Notes under the pieces: model-generated
Told to the model about the DNA's origin: nothing
Database searches by the model: none
What the model saw: the letters and a program-made list of their open reading frames with translations, nothing else
In this document: positions 1 to 11,000 of the stretch, piece by piece
Layout: the number at the start of each line of letters is the position of its first letter
How positions within the stretch are numbered: position 1 is the stretch's first letter
Made by a program: the position numbers and the translations under genes
NCBI RefSeq assembly: GCF_009498235.1
Contig: NZ_CP044205.1
Coordinates: forward strand, 3,473,389-3,537,388
DNA from: Candidatus Methylospira mobilis
GTDB lineage: Bacteria; Pseudomonadota; Gammaproteobacteria; Methylococcales; Methylococcaceae
Reading direction: 5' to 3'
DNA: 64,000 nt

Positions 1-258
1 CACCATTTCAGCAGCGAGATGTTCAGCCTCTGACAGCGGAACCGTGTCGTTTGAATTTACGGGGAGTGCGACAACAGGCTCGGCAGCAACGCCGGCCTGC
101 AGATGCAAACCGGTGTCCTCTGCCATCACAGTTTCCAATGCTGCCTTATCCGCCAAAACGTCTACTTTATTAATGTCAGAAACCTGAAATCGAGGCACCC
201 AGACCGGTATGCCCATCGCATCCAGGTAATCCAGCCGTTGTTGCTCGGAGTTAATCAT
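1..258 (-). CDS. N-terminal part of an unidentified protein (runs off the left edge)
   Basis: An open frame of 86 codons starts with ATG at 256-258 and is still open at base 1. It begins MINSEQQRLDYLDAMGIPVW and then becomes an acidic, low-complexity stretch rich in Ala, Val and Glu. The short motif (aromatic residue, L, x, A, M, G, I, x, x, W) resembles the N-terminus of proteins encoded beside rimI in many gammaproteobacteria, some of which act as DNA polymerase III psi (HolD)-like proteins; that link is from memory and weak. It lies 28 bases downstream of leuA on the same strand, so it may be read through from the ilv-leu genes. No clear Shine-Dalgarno sequence precedes the ATG. Confidence 0.45.
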   Translation of the reverse strand, partial: MINSEQQRLDYLDAMGIPVWVPRFQVSDINKVDVLADKAALETVMAEDTGLHLQAGVAAEPVVALPVNSNDTVPLSEAEHLAAEMV

Positions 259-286
259 TTATCAGAGGAGTAACAATCGGCCTCAA

Positions 287-1831
287 TCAAACCTCCCCAA
301 CCTGGGGGTGCGTGCGATCTTTCCCGCTCAACAGCTTATTGACGGCATTGATATACGCCTTTGCCGAAGCGATGACTATATCGGTATCCGAGCCCAGCCC
401 ATTGACGATACGCCCGCCCTTTTCCAGCCTGACCGTGACTTCGCCCTGCGCATCGGTGCCGCTGGTAATATTATTCACCGAATAAAGGGTTAAGCTGGTT
501 CCGGTATTCACCAGCGATTCTATGGCCTTGAGACTGGCATCCACCGCACCGCCGCCGCTGGCTGCGCCGGTCAGCTCATCGGCATCCACCTTCAAGGTCA
601 CCGAAGCGCACGGTATTTCACCGGTTTCGGAACAAACTTTCAGAGCCACCAATTTAACGCGCTCATCGTCGGATTCGCCGCCGGCCTCATTCAACAACGC
701 CTGAAGATCTTCGTCGAATATTTCGTGTTTTTTATCGGCAAGCTGTTTGAACCGGAAAAAAACCGCATTCAACTCTTCTTCCGAAGCAAACCCGGCGCCG
801 AGCTCCTGCATGCGGGTGCGAAAGGCGTTGCGTCCGGAATGCTTGCCCAGCACCATGCGATTGGCGCTCCAGCCGACTTCTTCCGCGCTCATGATCTCAT
901 AGGTTTCGCGGCTTTTCAGCACGCCATCCTGATGGATGCCGGACTCGTGCGCAAAGGCATTGGCGCCAACGATAGCCTTGTTCGGCTGCACAGGGAAGCC
1001 GGTAATGCTCGACACCAGTTTGGAACAGGCGACGATTTCACGGGTATCCACTTCCGTATGACAGGAAAAAAAGTCCTTGCGCGTTTTCACCGCCATGACC
1101 ACTTCTTCCAGCGCGGCATTGCCGGCTCTCTCTCCCAGGCCGTTGATGGTGCATTCCACCTGACGCGCACCATTGGACACCGCCGCCAGCGAATTGGCTA
1201 CCGCAAGCCCGAGATCGTTGTGACAATGGACGGAAAAGATGGCCTTGTCGGAATTGGGAATACGCTGCCGCAATTTTGCGATCAGCAAACCGAACTGTTC
1301 CGGCATCGCATAGCCGACAGTGTCCGGGATATTCAGCGTTCCCGCTCCGGCGTCGATTACCGCCTCCAGTATGCGGCATAAAAAGTCTTCTTCCGAACGC
1401 CCGGCGTCTTCCGGAGAAAACTCGACGTTATCGGTAAACTGACGCGCGCGCTTGACCGCCCTGACCGCGTATTCGATGACCTGCTCGGGCGACATATTCA
1501 ACTTGCGCTGCATATGTATCGGAGAAGTCGCTATAAAGGTATGGATGCGCGAATTGCGCGCGCCGGCAAGCGCGGCCCCCGCGCAGTCGATATCCTTGTC
1601 CAGCGCGCGCGCCAGCCCGCAAACGGTGGAATCGCTTATCGCTTTGGCCACCGCCTGCACCGATTCGAAGTCCCCCTGGCTGGCGGCGGGAAAGCCGGCT
1701 TCAATGATATCGACCTTGAGCCGTTCCAGCGCGCGCGCAATGCGCACTTTTTCTTCGCGGGTCATCGACGCGCCGGGACTTTGCTCTCCGTCGCGGAGAG
1801 TGGTATCAAAAATTATCAGTTTTTCGCTCAT
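287..1831 (-). CDS. leuA: 2-isopropylmalate synthase
   Basis: LeuA condenses acetyl-CoA with 2-oxoisovalerate, the first committed step of leucine synthesis, in the cytosol. The 514-residue product (family usual 510-520) opens with the signature [16 protein letters not shown] (about residues 8-23), carries the metal-binding H-x-H in VHCHNDLG near residues 202-204, and has a C-terminal regulatory domain (about 390-505) that binds leucine. I start at the ATG at 1829-1831, where the conserved N-terminus begins; the frame stays open ten codons further upstream (to 1861) but those codons match nothing in the family. It is the last recognised gene of the ilvB-ilvH-ilvC-pssA-leuA series, about 190 bases after pssA, so it may also have its own promoter. 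No leader peptide or attenuator was seen. Confidence 0.96.
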   Translation of the reverse strand: MSEKLIIFDTTLRDGEQSPGASMTREEKVRIARALERLKVDIIEAGFPAASQGDFESVQAVAKAISDSTVCGLARALDKDIDCAGAALAGARNSRIHTFIATSPIHMQRKLNMSPEQVIEYAVRAVKRARQFTDNVEFSPEDAGRSEEDFLCRILEAVIDAGAGTLNIPDTVGYAMPEQFGLLIAKLRQRIPNSDKAIFSVHCHNDLGLAVANSLAAVSNGARQVECTINGLGERAGNAALEEVVMAVKTRKDFFSCHTEVDTREIVACSKLVSSITGFPVQPNKAIVGANAFAHESGIHQDGVLKSRETYEIMSAEEVGWSANRMVLGKHSGRNAFRTRMQELGAGFASEEELNAVFFRFKQLADKKHEIFDEDLQALLNEAGGESDDERVKLVALKVCSETGEIPCASVTLKVDADELTGAASGGGAVDASLKAIESLVNTGTSLTLYSVNNITSGTDAQGEVTVRLEKGGRIVNGLGSDTDIVIASAKAYINAVNKLLSGKDRTHPQVGEV

Positions 1832-2019
1832 GAACAAACTCCATGAATACCGGACAGCCACAGGGCCGTTATCCGGAAGATGATTCGGATTTGTGGGTAT
1901 TTCAGTCTGTATGAGAGAATCGTGTATGCCCCTGGCGGGGCAGCAGCAGGCACAGAAAATCGGCGTCCAGGCCGAGGGCTTGAACGGTTTTCCTGGTGAA
2001 AGGCCTTGTTTCGGCCATG

Positions 2020-2763
2020 TTATGACTTACGACCCATGCGATGTTGTCTTAATACCAAAAGCGTCAATATCGGTCCGGACACGGCATACCCCGCAAACAT
2101 GGCGAACAGCGTAAGCGGCGGATGCGTGAAAATCACGGCGAATGCCAGCATGATCATAATCGCCTTTACAAAAGGCATACGCCCATGAAAATCGATATCC
2201 TTAAAGCTATAGTAGCGGATATTGCTTACCATCAACAAGCCGGTAGTAATCGCCAACACCGAAGAAACATAAGCAAGCGTCTGCCCGTCCCAGCCCTGAT
2301 CTATCGACAGCCAGACGAAACCGGCAATTATGGCGGCGGCAGCCGGACTGGCCAATCCCTGGAAATAGCGCTTGTCCGCCGTGCCGATCTGGGTATTGAA
2401 ACGCGCAAGGCGCAATGCGCCGCCCGCGCAATGTACGAAAGCGGCAACCCAGCCCAGTTTGCCCAACTCAGACAGCGACCAGATATAAATCAGTACGGCG
2501 GGTGCAACGCCAAAGGAGATCAGATCCGACATGCTGTCGTACTCGCCGCCGAACTCGCTCTGGGTATTGGTCATGCGCGCCACCCGTCCGTCCATGCCGT
2601 CCAACACCATGGAAACGAACACGGCAATAGCGGCCAGTTCGAAGCGATGATTGATCGCCGCGGTAACTGCGTAGAACCCGGCGAACATGGCCGCAGTAGT
2701 AAAAAGATTAGGCAGCAGGTAAATCCCGCGCCGGCGTTTGGACAACTGCGGCTGTTCGCTCAT
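2020..2763 (-). CDS. pssA: CDP-diacylglycerol-serine O-phosphatidyltransferase
   Basis: This membrane enzyme makes phosphatidylserine from CDP-diacylglycerol and serine, the entry to phosphatidylethanolamine. The CDP-alcohol phosphotransferase signature D-G-x2-A-R-x8-G-x3-D-x3-D is intact at residues 58-80 (D58, G59, A62, R63, G72, D76, D80). Several hydrophobic helices follow; the 247-residue length fits the short, integral-membrane (Bacillus-like) type II class rather than the larger E. coli phospholipase D-like enzyme. It sits between ilvC and leuA, a placement known from many beta- and gammaproteobacteria, so the linkage to amino acid genes is conserved rather than a local accident. No phosphatidylserine decarboxylase gene is adjacent. 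Confidence 0.94.
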   Translation of the reverse strand: MSEQPQLSKRRRGIYLLPNLFTTAAMFAGFYAVTAAINHRFELAAIAVFVSMVLDGMDGRVARMTNTQSEFGGEYDSMSDLISFGVAPAVLIYIWSLSELGKLGWVAAFVHCAGGALRLARFNTQIGTADKRYFQGLASPAAAAIIAGFVWLSIDQGWDGQTLAYVSSVLAITTGLLMVSNIRYYSFKDIDFHGRMPFVKAIMIMLAFAVIFTHPPLTLFAMFAGYAVSGPILTLLVLRQHRMGRKS

Positions 2764-2879
2764 AATACCCTCCGGTATAGGCTTATGCTGTTAAATCCAG
2801 GCCCATCCCCGTGAAACAATGTATGGCGCTTCTTTCTAACTTAACGACACTGTTCCCTGGGTAGAGAGGCCAGAAGCGG

Positions 2880-3932
<1,053 letters not shown>

Positions 3933-3952
3933 TCAATAATGATTTATTTGTG

Positions 3953-3973
3953 CCGCCGCTTTCGAAGCGGCGG
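3953..3973 (-). promoter_or_regulatory. Intercistronic hairpin between ilvH and ilvC
   Basis: A perfect 9-bp stem with a 3-base loop (CCGCCGCTT / AAGCGGCGG) lies in the 90-base gap between the end of ilvH and the start of ilvC. On the coding strand it is followed by CACAAATAAA, not a T-run, so it is not a standard intrinsic terminator. It may stabilise the upstream mRNA or reduce read-through; that is inference. Confidence 0.45.
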
Positions 3974-3986
3974 GTAGGTGCGCGCG

Positions 3987-4487
3987 TCACGCAACGGAGA
4001 GACTCAGCGCCTTCTCGCCACGCAGGATGCCGGTAGTACCCGAGCGCACGACTTCGATGATGCGCTCTTCGCCCAAGGCGTCGAGAAACGCGTCAAGTTT
4101 GGATTTTTCGCCGGTCAGCTCGATAACATAAGTGCCTGCGGTTACGTCGAGTATGCGCCCGCGGAAAATATCGGCCAGACGCTTGAGTTCGTCTCGTCCG
4201 CTTTCAACAGCATGTGCCTTGACCAGCAACAACTCGCGCTCGATATGCGGAAACTCAGAAATATCAATCAGTTTCACCACGTCGATCAATTTATTGAGCT
4301 GCTTGGTAATCTGCTCGATGATTTCGGTGCTGCCGGAGGTTACCAGCGTCATGCGCGACAGCGTAGGGTCCTGAGTCGCCGCGACGGTCAAGGTCTCGAT
4401 GTTATAACCGCGCGCGGAAAACAGCCCGGCCACGCGCGACAGCGCGCCCGCTTCGTTTTCAATCAAAATCGAAATAATATGCCGCAT
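3987..4487 (-). CDS. ilvH: acetolactate synthase small (regulatory) subunit
   Basis: The regulatory subunit activates the catalytic IlvB and makes it sensitive to valine. The 166-residue product begins MRHIISILIENEAGALSRVAG, the first strand-helix of the N-terminal ACT domain (about 1-75), followed by the C-terminal ACT-like domain. I chose the ATG at 4485-4487 because the family starts exactly here; eight extra in-frame codons upstream would overlap ilvB. With this start the gene begins one base after the ilvB stop, so the two are translationally coupled. Confidence 0.95.
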   Translation of the reverse strand: MRHIISILIENEAGALSRVAGLFSARGYNIETLTVAATQDPTLSRMTLVTSGSTEIIEQITKQLNKLIDVVKLIDISEFPHIERELLLVKAHAVESGRDELKRLADIFRGRILDVTAGTYVIELTGEKSKLDAFLDALGEERIIEVVRSGTTGILRGEKALSLSVA

Positions 4488-4488
4488 A

Positions 4489-6219
4489 TCAGGCCAGCTC
4501 CCCGTCGACATCGACCCCCGGAGCCAGGCGCATGTCGTGATGCGCCTTACCAGCCTCGATCATAGGATAAACATTTTCAGTCGGATCGGTCAGAAAATCC
4601 AAAAACACGGTTCTGTCCTTGAGCTCAAGCGCCTGCTCCAGCGCCGATCTGACTTCCGACGGCTGTGTGACGCGTATGCCGACATGCCCGTAGCTTTCCG
4701 CCAGCTTGACGAAATCGGGTATGGTTTCCAGATAGGACTGTGAATAACGGCTCTCGTAAGTGAACTCCTGCCACTGCCGAACCATGCCCATGTAACCGTT
4801 GTTCAGGGTTATGATTTTAATCGGCGTCCGGTACTGCGCCGCAGTCCCCAGTTCCTGAATACACATCTGTATGCTGGCCTCGCCGGTGATGCAGGCGACA
4901 GTGGATTCCGGGAACGCCAGCTTGACGCCGATAGCAGCAGGCAGACCGAAGCCCATGGTCCCCAGACCGCCGGAATTGATCCAGCGGCGCGGCTTGTCGA
5001 AGCGGTAATACTGCGCGGCCCACATCTGATGCTGGCCGACATCCGAAGTGATGTAGGCCTCGCCTGCGGTCAGTTCGTATAATTGCTCAATCACATATTG
5101 CGGTTTGATCAAGTCGCTGTTCTTGTCATATCTCAGACACTGAACTCCTTGCCAACGCGCGATTTTACTCCACCAATGCTCAAGCGCAACCTGATCGGGT
5201 TTCTCTGCGCCTGCGCCCAGCAAGTGCTGCATCTCATCAAGCACCGGCCCAACCTCGCCGACTATAGGCACGTCCACGCGCACGGTCTTGGCTATGGAAG
5301 CCGGATCGACATCGATATGGATAATTTTGGCCGCCGGACAGAATTCGGCGAGTTTACCGGTCACACGATCGTCGAAACGCGCGCCAACTGCCAACAGCAC
5401 ATCGCACTCATGCATCGCCATATTGGCTTCATAAGTACCGTGCATGCCGAGCATGCCGAGAAACTGTTTGTCGGTTGCCGGGTAGCCGCCCAGGCCCATC
5501 AGGGTATTGGTAATCGGAAAGCCGAGCGCGCGTGTGAAACGCGTCAACTGTCCGGCCGCATTGCCGAGTATCACCCCGCCGCCGCTGTAGATCATCGGCT
5601 TTTTGGCGGACAACAACAAGGCCATCGCTTTCTTGATCTGCCCGTGATGCCCCTTCACCGAAGGGTTGTAGGAGCGGATGTGCACGCTTTTCGGGTACGA
5701 ATAAGGCACCCTGGCCGAGGGATCGGTCAAGTCTTTGGGAATATCGATCAATACCGGGCCGGGACGGCCGGTGGTGGCGATATAGAACGCCTTTTTTACG
5801 ATCTCGGCCAGTTTGGTTACGTCCTTGACCAGGAAATTATGTTTCACGCACGGACGGGTGATTCCGACAATATCGGCTTCCTGAAACGCATCGCTGCCGA
5901 TTACCGGCGTCGGCACCTGCCCGGTGATCACCACCAGCGGAATGGAGTCCATATAAGCGGTCGCGATACCGGTCACCGCATTGGTCGCGCCCGGCCCGGA
6001 AGTGACCAGCACCACGCCGGGACGCCCGGTCGCGCGCGCATATCCGTCAGCAGCATGAGTCGCCCCCTGCTCATGGCGTACCAGAATATGCTTGATGTCG
6101 TTCTGTCTGAACAGCGCGTCATAAATATGCAGGACGGCGCCGCCCGGATATCCGAAAATATACTCGACGCCTTCGTCCCTCAGACACCGAACCAGTATGT
6201 CTCCACCGCTAAGAACCAC
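4489..6219 (-). CDS. ilvB: acetolactate synthase large (catalytic) subunit
   Basis: This thiamine-diphosphate and FAD enzyme condenses pyruvate with pyruvate or 2-oxobutyrate, the first shared step for valine, leucine and isoleucine. The catalytic Glu lies in HEQGATHAADGYAR; the FAD-domain and TPP-domain motifs are present, ending the cofactor site with LNNGYMGMVRQWQ. The motif usually GDG (or GEG) in this family reads GEA here (ITGEASIQM), which is unusual. I place the start at a GTG at 6217-6219: it is preceded by GGGAG about nine bases upstream and gives VLSGGDILV, matching the family N-terminus (576 residues). A GTG 39 bases further upstream (6258) is in frame but adds unmatched residues. 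It is the first gene of the ilv series. Confidence 0.93.
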   Translation of the reverse strand: MVLSGGDILVRCLRDEGVEYIFGYPGGAVLHIYDALFRQNDIKHILVRHEQGATHAADGYARATGRPGVVLVTSGPGATNAVTGIATAYMDSIPLVVITGQVPTPVIGSDAFQEADIVGITRPCVKHNFLVKDVTKLAEIVKKAFYIATTGRPGPVLIDIPKDLTDPSARVPYSYPKSVHIRSYNPSVKGHHGQIKKAMALLLSAKKPMIYSGGGVILGNAAGQLTRFTRALGFPITNTLMGLGGYPATDKQFLGMLGMHGTYEANMAMHECDVLLAVGARFDDRVTGKLAEFCPAAKIIHIDVDPASIAKTVRVDVPIVGEVGPVLDEMQHLLGAGAEKPDQVALEHWWSKIARWQGVQCLRYDKNSDLIKPQYVIEQLYELTAGEAYITSDVGQHQMWAAQYYRFDKPRRWINSGGLGTMGFGLPAAIGVKLAFPESTVACITGEASIQMCIQELGTAAQYRTPIKIITLNNGYMGMVRQWQEFTYESRYSQSYLETIPDFVKLAESYGHVGIRVTQPSEVRSALEQALELKDRTVFLDFLTDPTENVYPMIEAGKAHHDMRLAPGVDVDGELA

Positions 6220-6348
6220 GTTAGCCTGCTCCCAAAAATAGGACGGGGCGATCTGCACCCGGCCGGATATTCCCCATCACACAGGGGTGACCTTTTATGA
6301 TACCGAGAATTGGCTATATCATCAACATCACCATCAGGGAACCCTTAC

Positions 6349-6364
6349 CTGTCAAAGTTGACAG
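6349..6364. promoter_or_regulatory. Perfect 16-bp palindrome upstream of ilvB
   Basis: CTGTCAAAGTTGACAG has 7-bp inverted arms around AG and lies 130 bases upstream of the ilvB start. On the minus strand it contains TTGACA, a -35 look-alike, but I see no convincing -10 at the right distance. It could be an operator for the ilv genes; nothing in the window names the regulator. Confidence 0.3.
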
Positions 6365-6399
6365 AATGGCAAACTCACACCCCACCAAACAAAGAGGCA

Positions 6400-6420
6400 G
6401 GCTCCTTTCGAAAAGGGGCC
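6400..6420 (-). terminator. Hairpin downstream of the REP-associated transposase gene
   Basis: The arms GGCTCCTTT and AAAGGGGCC pair over 9 bp (one G-T pair) around a 3-base loop. The hairpin lies 35 bases past the stop of the tyrosine transposase gene on the minus strand, followed by TGCCTCTTTGTTTG, a weak T-rich tract. It may end that transcript or be a remnant of the REP hairpins such transposases act on. Neither is proven. Confidence 0.3.
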
Positions 6421-6454
6421 GGATTCTTCTAATCGACACCTTTATTTATTAAAA

Positions 6455-7150
6455 TCAATCTGTGTTTTTTATTCTCGGCCTGCCCCTGCATGCAAATCCG
6501 ACTTTTATACCCAGCGTCGCCTCGACTTCTGCTTTGAACTTCTCATTACCCATCGGCGTCCCCGTTTGCAAAGCCGACCTTAACAGTTCCAACTCATCTG
6601 CAGCCGGCGCCCTGTCAAACAGGCTGCGGTATGCAGAGCATCGTTCTTCCGGGGAGCAACCCAACACCATATACTCACTGTGCGCCGACAGAATGGCATT
6701 GCCAATCCCCTGCGCATTGGCAGCATAGCTGGACCAGCGGTATTGTGCGGGACGCCCCACCATCCCGGCCCTGACCGGATTCATCTCGATATAACGCATG
6801 CATGACAGCAGATAAGACTGCGACTCAATAACGCTGCACTTATAGCGTCCCTCCCACAAAGCGCCATGACGTTGATAGGTTTTGTTTACATATCGCACGT
6901 AACACCGGCCCAGATGTTGAAACAAACGCCCCAGCGAGTCGGCGCGCTCGGGTGTCAACAGCAAATGCACATGATTGGTCATCAACGCGTAGGCATGAAC
7001 CGCACAGCTACAGCTATCGGCGGCCTGCTTGAGGCAGCGCAAATATTCCAGATAATCGAAATCGTCGAAGAAAACCGCAGAACGGTTATGTCCGCGCTGA
7101 ACCGCATGAACAGGCGCGCCAGGTATGTAAAACCGCTGTTTTCTCGGCAT
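6455..7150 (-). CDS. REP-associated tyrosine transposase (RAYT, Y1/HUH family)
   Basis: A single-copy HUH-type endonuclease of the kind thought to move REP/REPIN hairpins by single-strand cleavage. In the 231-residue product the HUH motif is H60-V61-H62 (TNHVHLLLTP), and the catalytic Tyr is in SYLLSCMRYIEMNPVRAG (Y113, or Y120). The C-terminus RGRPRIKNTD has the basic GRPR tail common in RAYTs. The ATG at 7148-7150 is the only sensible start. The gene ends 8 bases before, and is read in the same direction as, the VapC toxin, so it may share that promoter. REP-like repeats resembling GTTCGTCCTGAGC-TTGTCGAA occur elsewhere in the window (13.97, 14.04 and 34.76 kb), but I cannot show they are its substrates. 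Confidence 0.88.
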   Translation of the reverse strand: MPRKQRFYIPGAPVHAVQRGHNRSAVFFDDFDYLEYLRCLKQAADSCSCAVHAYALMTNHVHLLLTPERADSLGRLFQHLGRCYVRYVNKTYQRHGALWEGRYKCSVIESQSYLLSCMRYIEMNPVRAGMVGRPAQYRWSSYAANAQGIGNAILSAHSEYMVLGCSPEERCSAYRSLFDRAPAADELELLRSALQTGTPMGNEKFKAEVEATLGIKVGFACRGRPRIKNTD

Positions 7151-7158
7151 GGCGGCCC

Positions 7159-7608
7159 TTATTTTTTGAGCGGATGGCGAATGCGCAATCCCTTGAAACG
7201 GCGAAACCCTTTATCGGTGGTAATCCAATCGCAATCCCATTCCATCGCCAGCGCCAGCGCCAGCGCCAGCGCCGCATGGTAAGCATCGGGAATATCGTTG
7301 CCCTGCGCAGCAATCGACCGCGCGCACTGCAAAAACAAATCCCAATGATTTCTGCCGGGGCTCAAACAAACCGCGTATTCCGCCGACCTGAGCTGTTGCG
7401 CAAAGGCGATTGCCGTTTCCGGAGGGCTTGGACTTTCAAAAACTTTCGGGTGGGTTACCACACGGATAAATCCGCTCAAAACCAGCTCTGAAAACCCAAA
7501 TGCCATATTGGAATTAACCGCGGATTCCAGCCAGTCACGATAAGCCCGATGATCTTTCGCATCTTCCCTGTGCGCATACACCAATACGTTTACATCCATC
7601 AGCATCAT
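7159..7608 (-). CDS. VapC-like PIN-domain ribonuclease toxin
   Basis: A 149-residue PIN domain: such toxins cleave RNA and are neutralised by a cognate antitoxin. Acidic active-site candidates are D5 (MMLMDVNVLVYAH), the Glu in FSELVLSGFIRVVT, the Asp in IPDAYHAAL and the Asp in ITTDKGF. The sequence between the last two is expanded: ALALALALAMEW replaces what is usually a short AALA-type helix, because of a tandem hexanucleotide repeat in the DNA (7246-7273). The ATG overlaps the antitoxin stop by four bases (ATGA), so the two are coupled. The family resemblance (NVLVYAHRED start, VVTHPKVF) is to the TA-associated PIN proteins common in proteobacteria. Confidence 0.85.
   Translation of the reverse strand: MMLMDVNVLVYAHREDAKDHRAYRDWLESAVNSNMAFGFSELVLSGFIRVVTHPKVFESPSPPETAIAFAQQLRSAEYAVCLSPGRNHWDLFLQCARSIAAQGNDIPDAYHAALALALALAMEWDCDWITTDKGFRRFKGLRIRHPLKK
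7246..7273. repeat. Tandem hexanucleotide repeat inside the PIN toxin gene
   Basis: CGCCAG is repeated four times and followed by CGCC (4.7 copies). On the coding strand it is CTGGCG, encoding Leu-Ala pairs. Gain or loss of a unit would keep the frame but lengthen or shorten a helix next to active-site residues. Confidence 0.9.
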
Positions 7609-7841
7609 GACGGTTCGTCCATAATATCCAGCAACGAACGTCCGTTATCGAGGTCGACCCCGGGTTTCACGCCGTTTCCGGACGCGGTTATCATCCGTAC
7701 CGTTTCGCACCGTGCCTTCGGCTTTGCCAGGGACTCGCATAACGCGTTTTCAATCACACGCGCCAGAGAAACCCCCTCGTCGGCAGCCCGGCGCCTGGCG
7801 GAAACGAGGATATGCTCGTCGAGATTCAATGTGGTTCGCAT
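7605..7841 (-). CDS. VapB-like antitoxin with an N-terminal DNA-binding (RHH-type) segment
   Basis: The 78-residue product begins MRTTLNLDEHILVSARRRAA, typical of ribbon-helix-helix antitoxins whose N-terminus binds operator DNA and whose C-terminus wraps the toxin. The C-terminal tail (GVKPGVDLDNGRSLLDIMDE) is the expected toxin-binding part. AGGAGG stands just upstream of the ATG, a strong ribosome site consistent with higher antitoxin synthesis. The gene overlaps the PIN toxin by ATGA. Upstream (7868-7900) lies an AT-rich imperfect inverted repeat around ATATCATGCTGTTATAT that could be the operator; this is inference. Confidence 0.85.
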   Translation of the reverse strand: MRTTLNLDEHILVSARRRAADEGVSLARVIENALCESLAKPKARCETVRMITASGNGVKPGVDLDNGRSLLDIMDEPS

Positions 7842-8005
7842 GTAACCTCCTCGTTATTACGTTTGATGGCAAATCCCTCAGTATATCATGCTGTTATATG
7901 AAAATTGATGCCTGTTTTTTTATGGGTCTGCCCCCTTTTTATTCTTTTTATTAAAGAAGCTTGACTACCGGCTTTATGCTCGTGCCTCCAATCATCTGAA
8001 TATGA

Positions 8006-11000
8006 TCAGGCCTCAACGTGGCGTTCCTCGAACCAATGATACAGGGTCGGCAGCATCACCAGTGTCAGCAACGTGGAAGTAATCAAGCCACCGATCACCA
8101 CAATCGCCAGAGGGCGTTGAACCTCCGATCCTGGGTCATTGGAAAAGATGAACGGGATCAGGCCCAGCATGGCTACCGTCGCAGTCATCATCACCGGGCG
8201 GAAACGCTGCGTGCATCCCTGGATAATCGCATCCCGCTGGGCGATCCCTTTTTTGCGCAGACTACGGATATAGGACACCAGAACCACGCCATTCAGCACC
8301 GCAATACCCCAAAGCGTGATAAATCCGACTGATGCCGGAACCGAGAGATATTCGCCGGTCAGAAACAGCGAGAAAATTCCCCCAATGGAGGCGAAGGGTA
8401 ACACAAGAATAATCAGCGCGGCAAAACGCAAGGAATTGAATAATAAAAACAGCAGAAAAAAGATGGCCGCGAAAGTAAGCGGAATAATGACCATCAGACG
8501 TTTCATCGCCCGGTCCAGATTCTCGAACTGGCCGCCCCATTTCAGGGAATAACCATCGGGAAGCGCCACTCTTTCGGCTACCCCCTTTTGCAGCTCGGCG
8601 ACGAAACCGCCAAGATCGCGGCCATGCACATTGGCGCCGATGATGATGCGGCGCTTGCCGGTCTCCCGGCTGATCTGAGCAGGGCCATCCAGGACACGGA
8701 TCGTAGCCAAATCGTCCAGCGGCACCAGCGCACCGTTCGGGGAACGCAGCAAAACCTGACGGATCGCTTCGGGACTATTGCGAAACTCTTCAGGAAACCG
8801 GACGCTTGCGGAGAAGCGCCGTTCGCCTTCGTAAACCTCAGTGCTTAAACGTCCACCGATGGCGCTTTCGATAATGTCGTTGATATCCGTCACGTTGATG
8901 CCGTGGCGTGCGATCGCGCGCCGGTCAATAGCGATAGTGAGATATTGCTGCCCGCTTACCCGCTCCACGCGGATATCTGAAGCGCCCTTAATGGAGCTCA
9001 CCACTTTGATGATTTCGTCCGCTGTATGTTTCAACACCTCCAGTTCATCGCCAAACAACTTGATCGCAATATCTGAGCGCACCCCGGTCACCATTTCCGC
9101 TACCCTGGCAGAAATGGGTTGAGCCATGACAATTTGCACGCCGGGCAGCACGCTGAGTTTCTCGCGGATGGCGTCCTCCACATCGTCCTGATTCCAGCCC
9201 GGCGGCAACTGTGCGCGCGGCTTGAGCGTTACGATGGGATTAGATTCGTTCTCCGGCTGGGGATCGGTAGAGTTTTCGCTGCGCCCCAACTGGGAAACAG
9301 CCATGGCCACTCCCGGCACCTGCATGACCAGACGCATGGCCTCAGTTTCCAGGCGGATGGATTCGTCCAGGGACATACTGGGTACCCGGTTAATGCCGGA
9401 TACGATGGCGCCCTCCTTCATTTCAGGAATAAAGGAAGTGCCTAAATGGGGAAACAAGGCCAGACTGCACGCCAGCACGCCGACAGACGCGATAATCACC
9501 GCGCCCGGATACCGCAATGCAAAACCGAGCAGTTTCAGATAAGGACGTTTCATCAGCGCAATTAGGCGGGTGTCATGCTCCTCACCTCCCTTGAGAAGAT
9601 ACGAGCAGAGCACCGGCGACAGCGACAGCGTCAGCGATACAATCAGCGAAATGAACAACGCGATAGCGATAGTGATGGCGAGCGGAGCGAACATTTTGCC
9701 TTCCAGCCCGGTCATGGTCATCAGCGGCAGAAATACCAGGCAGATAATACCTACGCCGAACAACACCGGCGTACCTACTTCGGCGGCGGCGCGCTGCACA
9801 ATCAAACCGCGGCTTTCGCCGTTTTCCCGCGCCTCGCCAAGATGGCGGAAGGCGTTTTCCACAACGACCACGGAACCATCCACCATGATGCCGATCGCAA
9901 TGGCAAGCCCCCCCAGCGACATCAGATTGGCGGAGATACCGTAATGATTCATCACCATGAACGTAGCCAACGGCGTAACGATCAGCGTCGCAACGACAAT
10001 CAGGCTGGAACGGATATCGCCCAGATACAGAACCAGGGTCACAATAACCAGACCGATGCCCTCCATCAGCACCTTGATTACCCCATGGATAGCCGCGTTC
10101 ACCAGATCGGTGCGGTCATAGAACGGAACAATCTTGAGACCGCCGGGCAGCATACCGTGCGCGTTGATTTCGTTTATGCGCGCCTTGACCCGACCAACAA
10201 TTTCTTTGGCATTGCCGCCCCGGATCATCATGACGATGCCGCCAACCGCCTCAGTATCGCCGTTCTTGATCACCGCGCCATAACGGCCGGCCTGACCGAT
10301 GCGCACCTCTGCCACATCGCGGATGAAAACCGGCGTGCCGTCTATCTCCCTGAGCACGATATCGGCGATATCCGCCACGCATTGAATAAGCCCGACACCA
10401 CGGATCAAATACTGCTCGGCGTACTGTGGAAGTTTGCCGCCACCGCTGTTGGCATTGTTCAGCGCGAGCGCGGAATAGACATCCTTGAGGCTCAAGCCAT
10501 GATGGCGTAAGCGGTCCGGGTTGGCCAACACCTGGTACTGGCGCTCGAAACCGCCGACGGAGTTGATTTCGGCAACCCCCGGAATATCGCGCAGTAGAGG
10601 GCGCACCGTCCAGTCCTGAATGGTGCGCCGTTCCGTCAGCTCATCGACACTCAGCGATCGATTACCGTCGTCTGGGCGCTCCAGCGTATATTGATAGACT
10701 TCACCCAGCCCGGACGATACCGGGCCTAAAATCGGCGTTACATCCTTGGGTAACCGGTCCGCACCCTCGATCATGCGCTCCAGCACCAGCTGTCGCGCGA
10801 AATAGATATCGGTCCCATCGGTAAATACCAGTGTGATCTGGGACAGTGCATTGCGGTTCACCGAACGCATTTCCACGAGCCCCGGCAACCCGGTCATCGC
10901 GATTTCCAGCGGCGCTGTGACAAAACGTTCCACCTCTTCCGGAGAACGCCCTGGCGCTTTGGCGGCAACCTGAACCTGGACGTTGGTCACGTCGGGAAAC

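Noticed and set aside
1928..1941. GCCCC-TGGC-GGGGC hairpin between pssA and leuA
   Set aside because: Short stem, no T-run, no leader peptide with Leu codons found nearby; not enough for an attenuator call.
7922..7945. GGGTCTGCCCCC followed by T-rich sequence, reminiscent of RAYT-linked motifs
   Set aside because: Only loosely similar to the stretch at the RAYT 3' end and without hairpin structure; cannot be called a REP.
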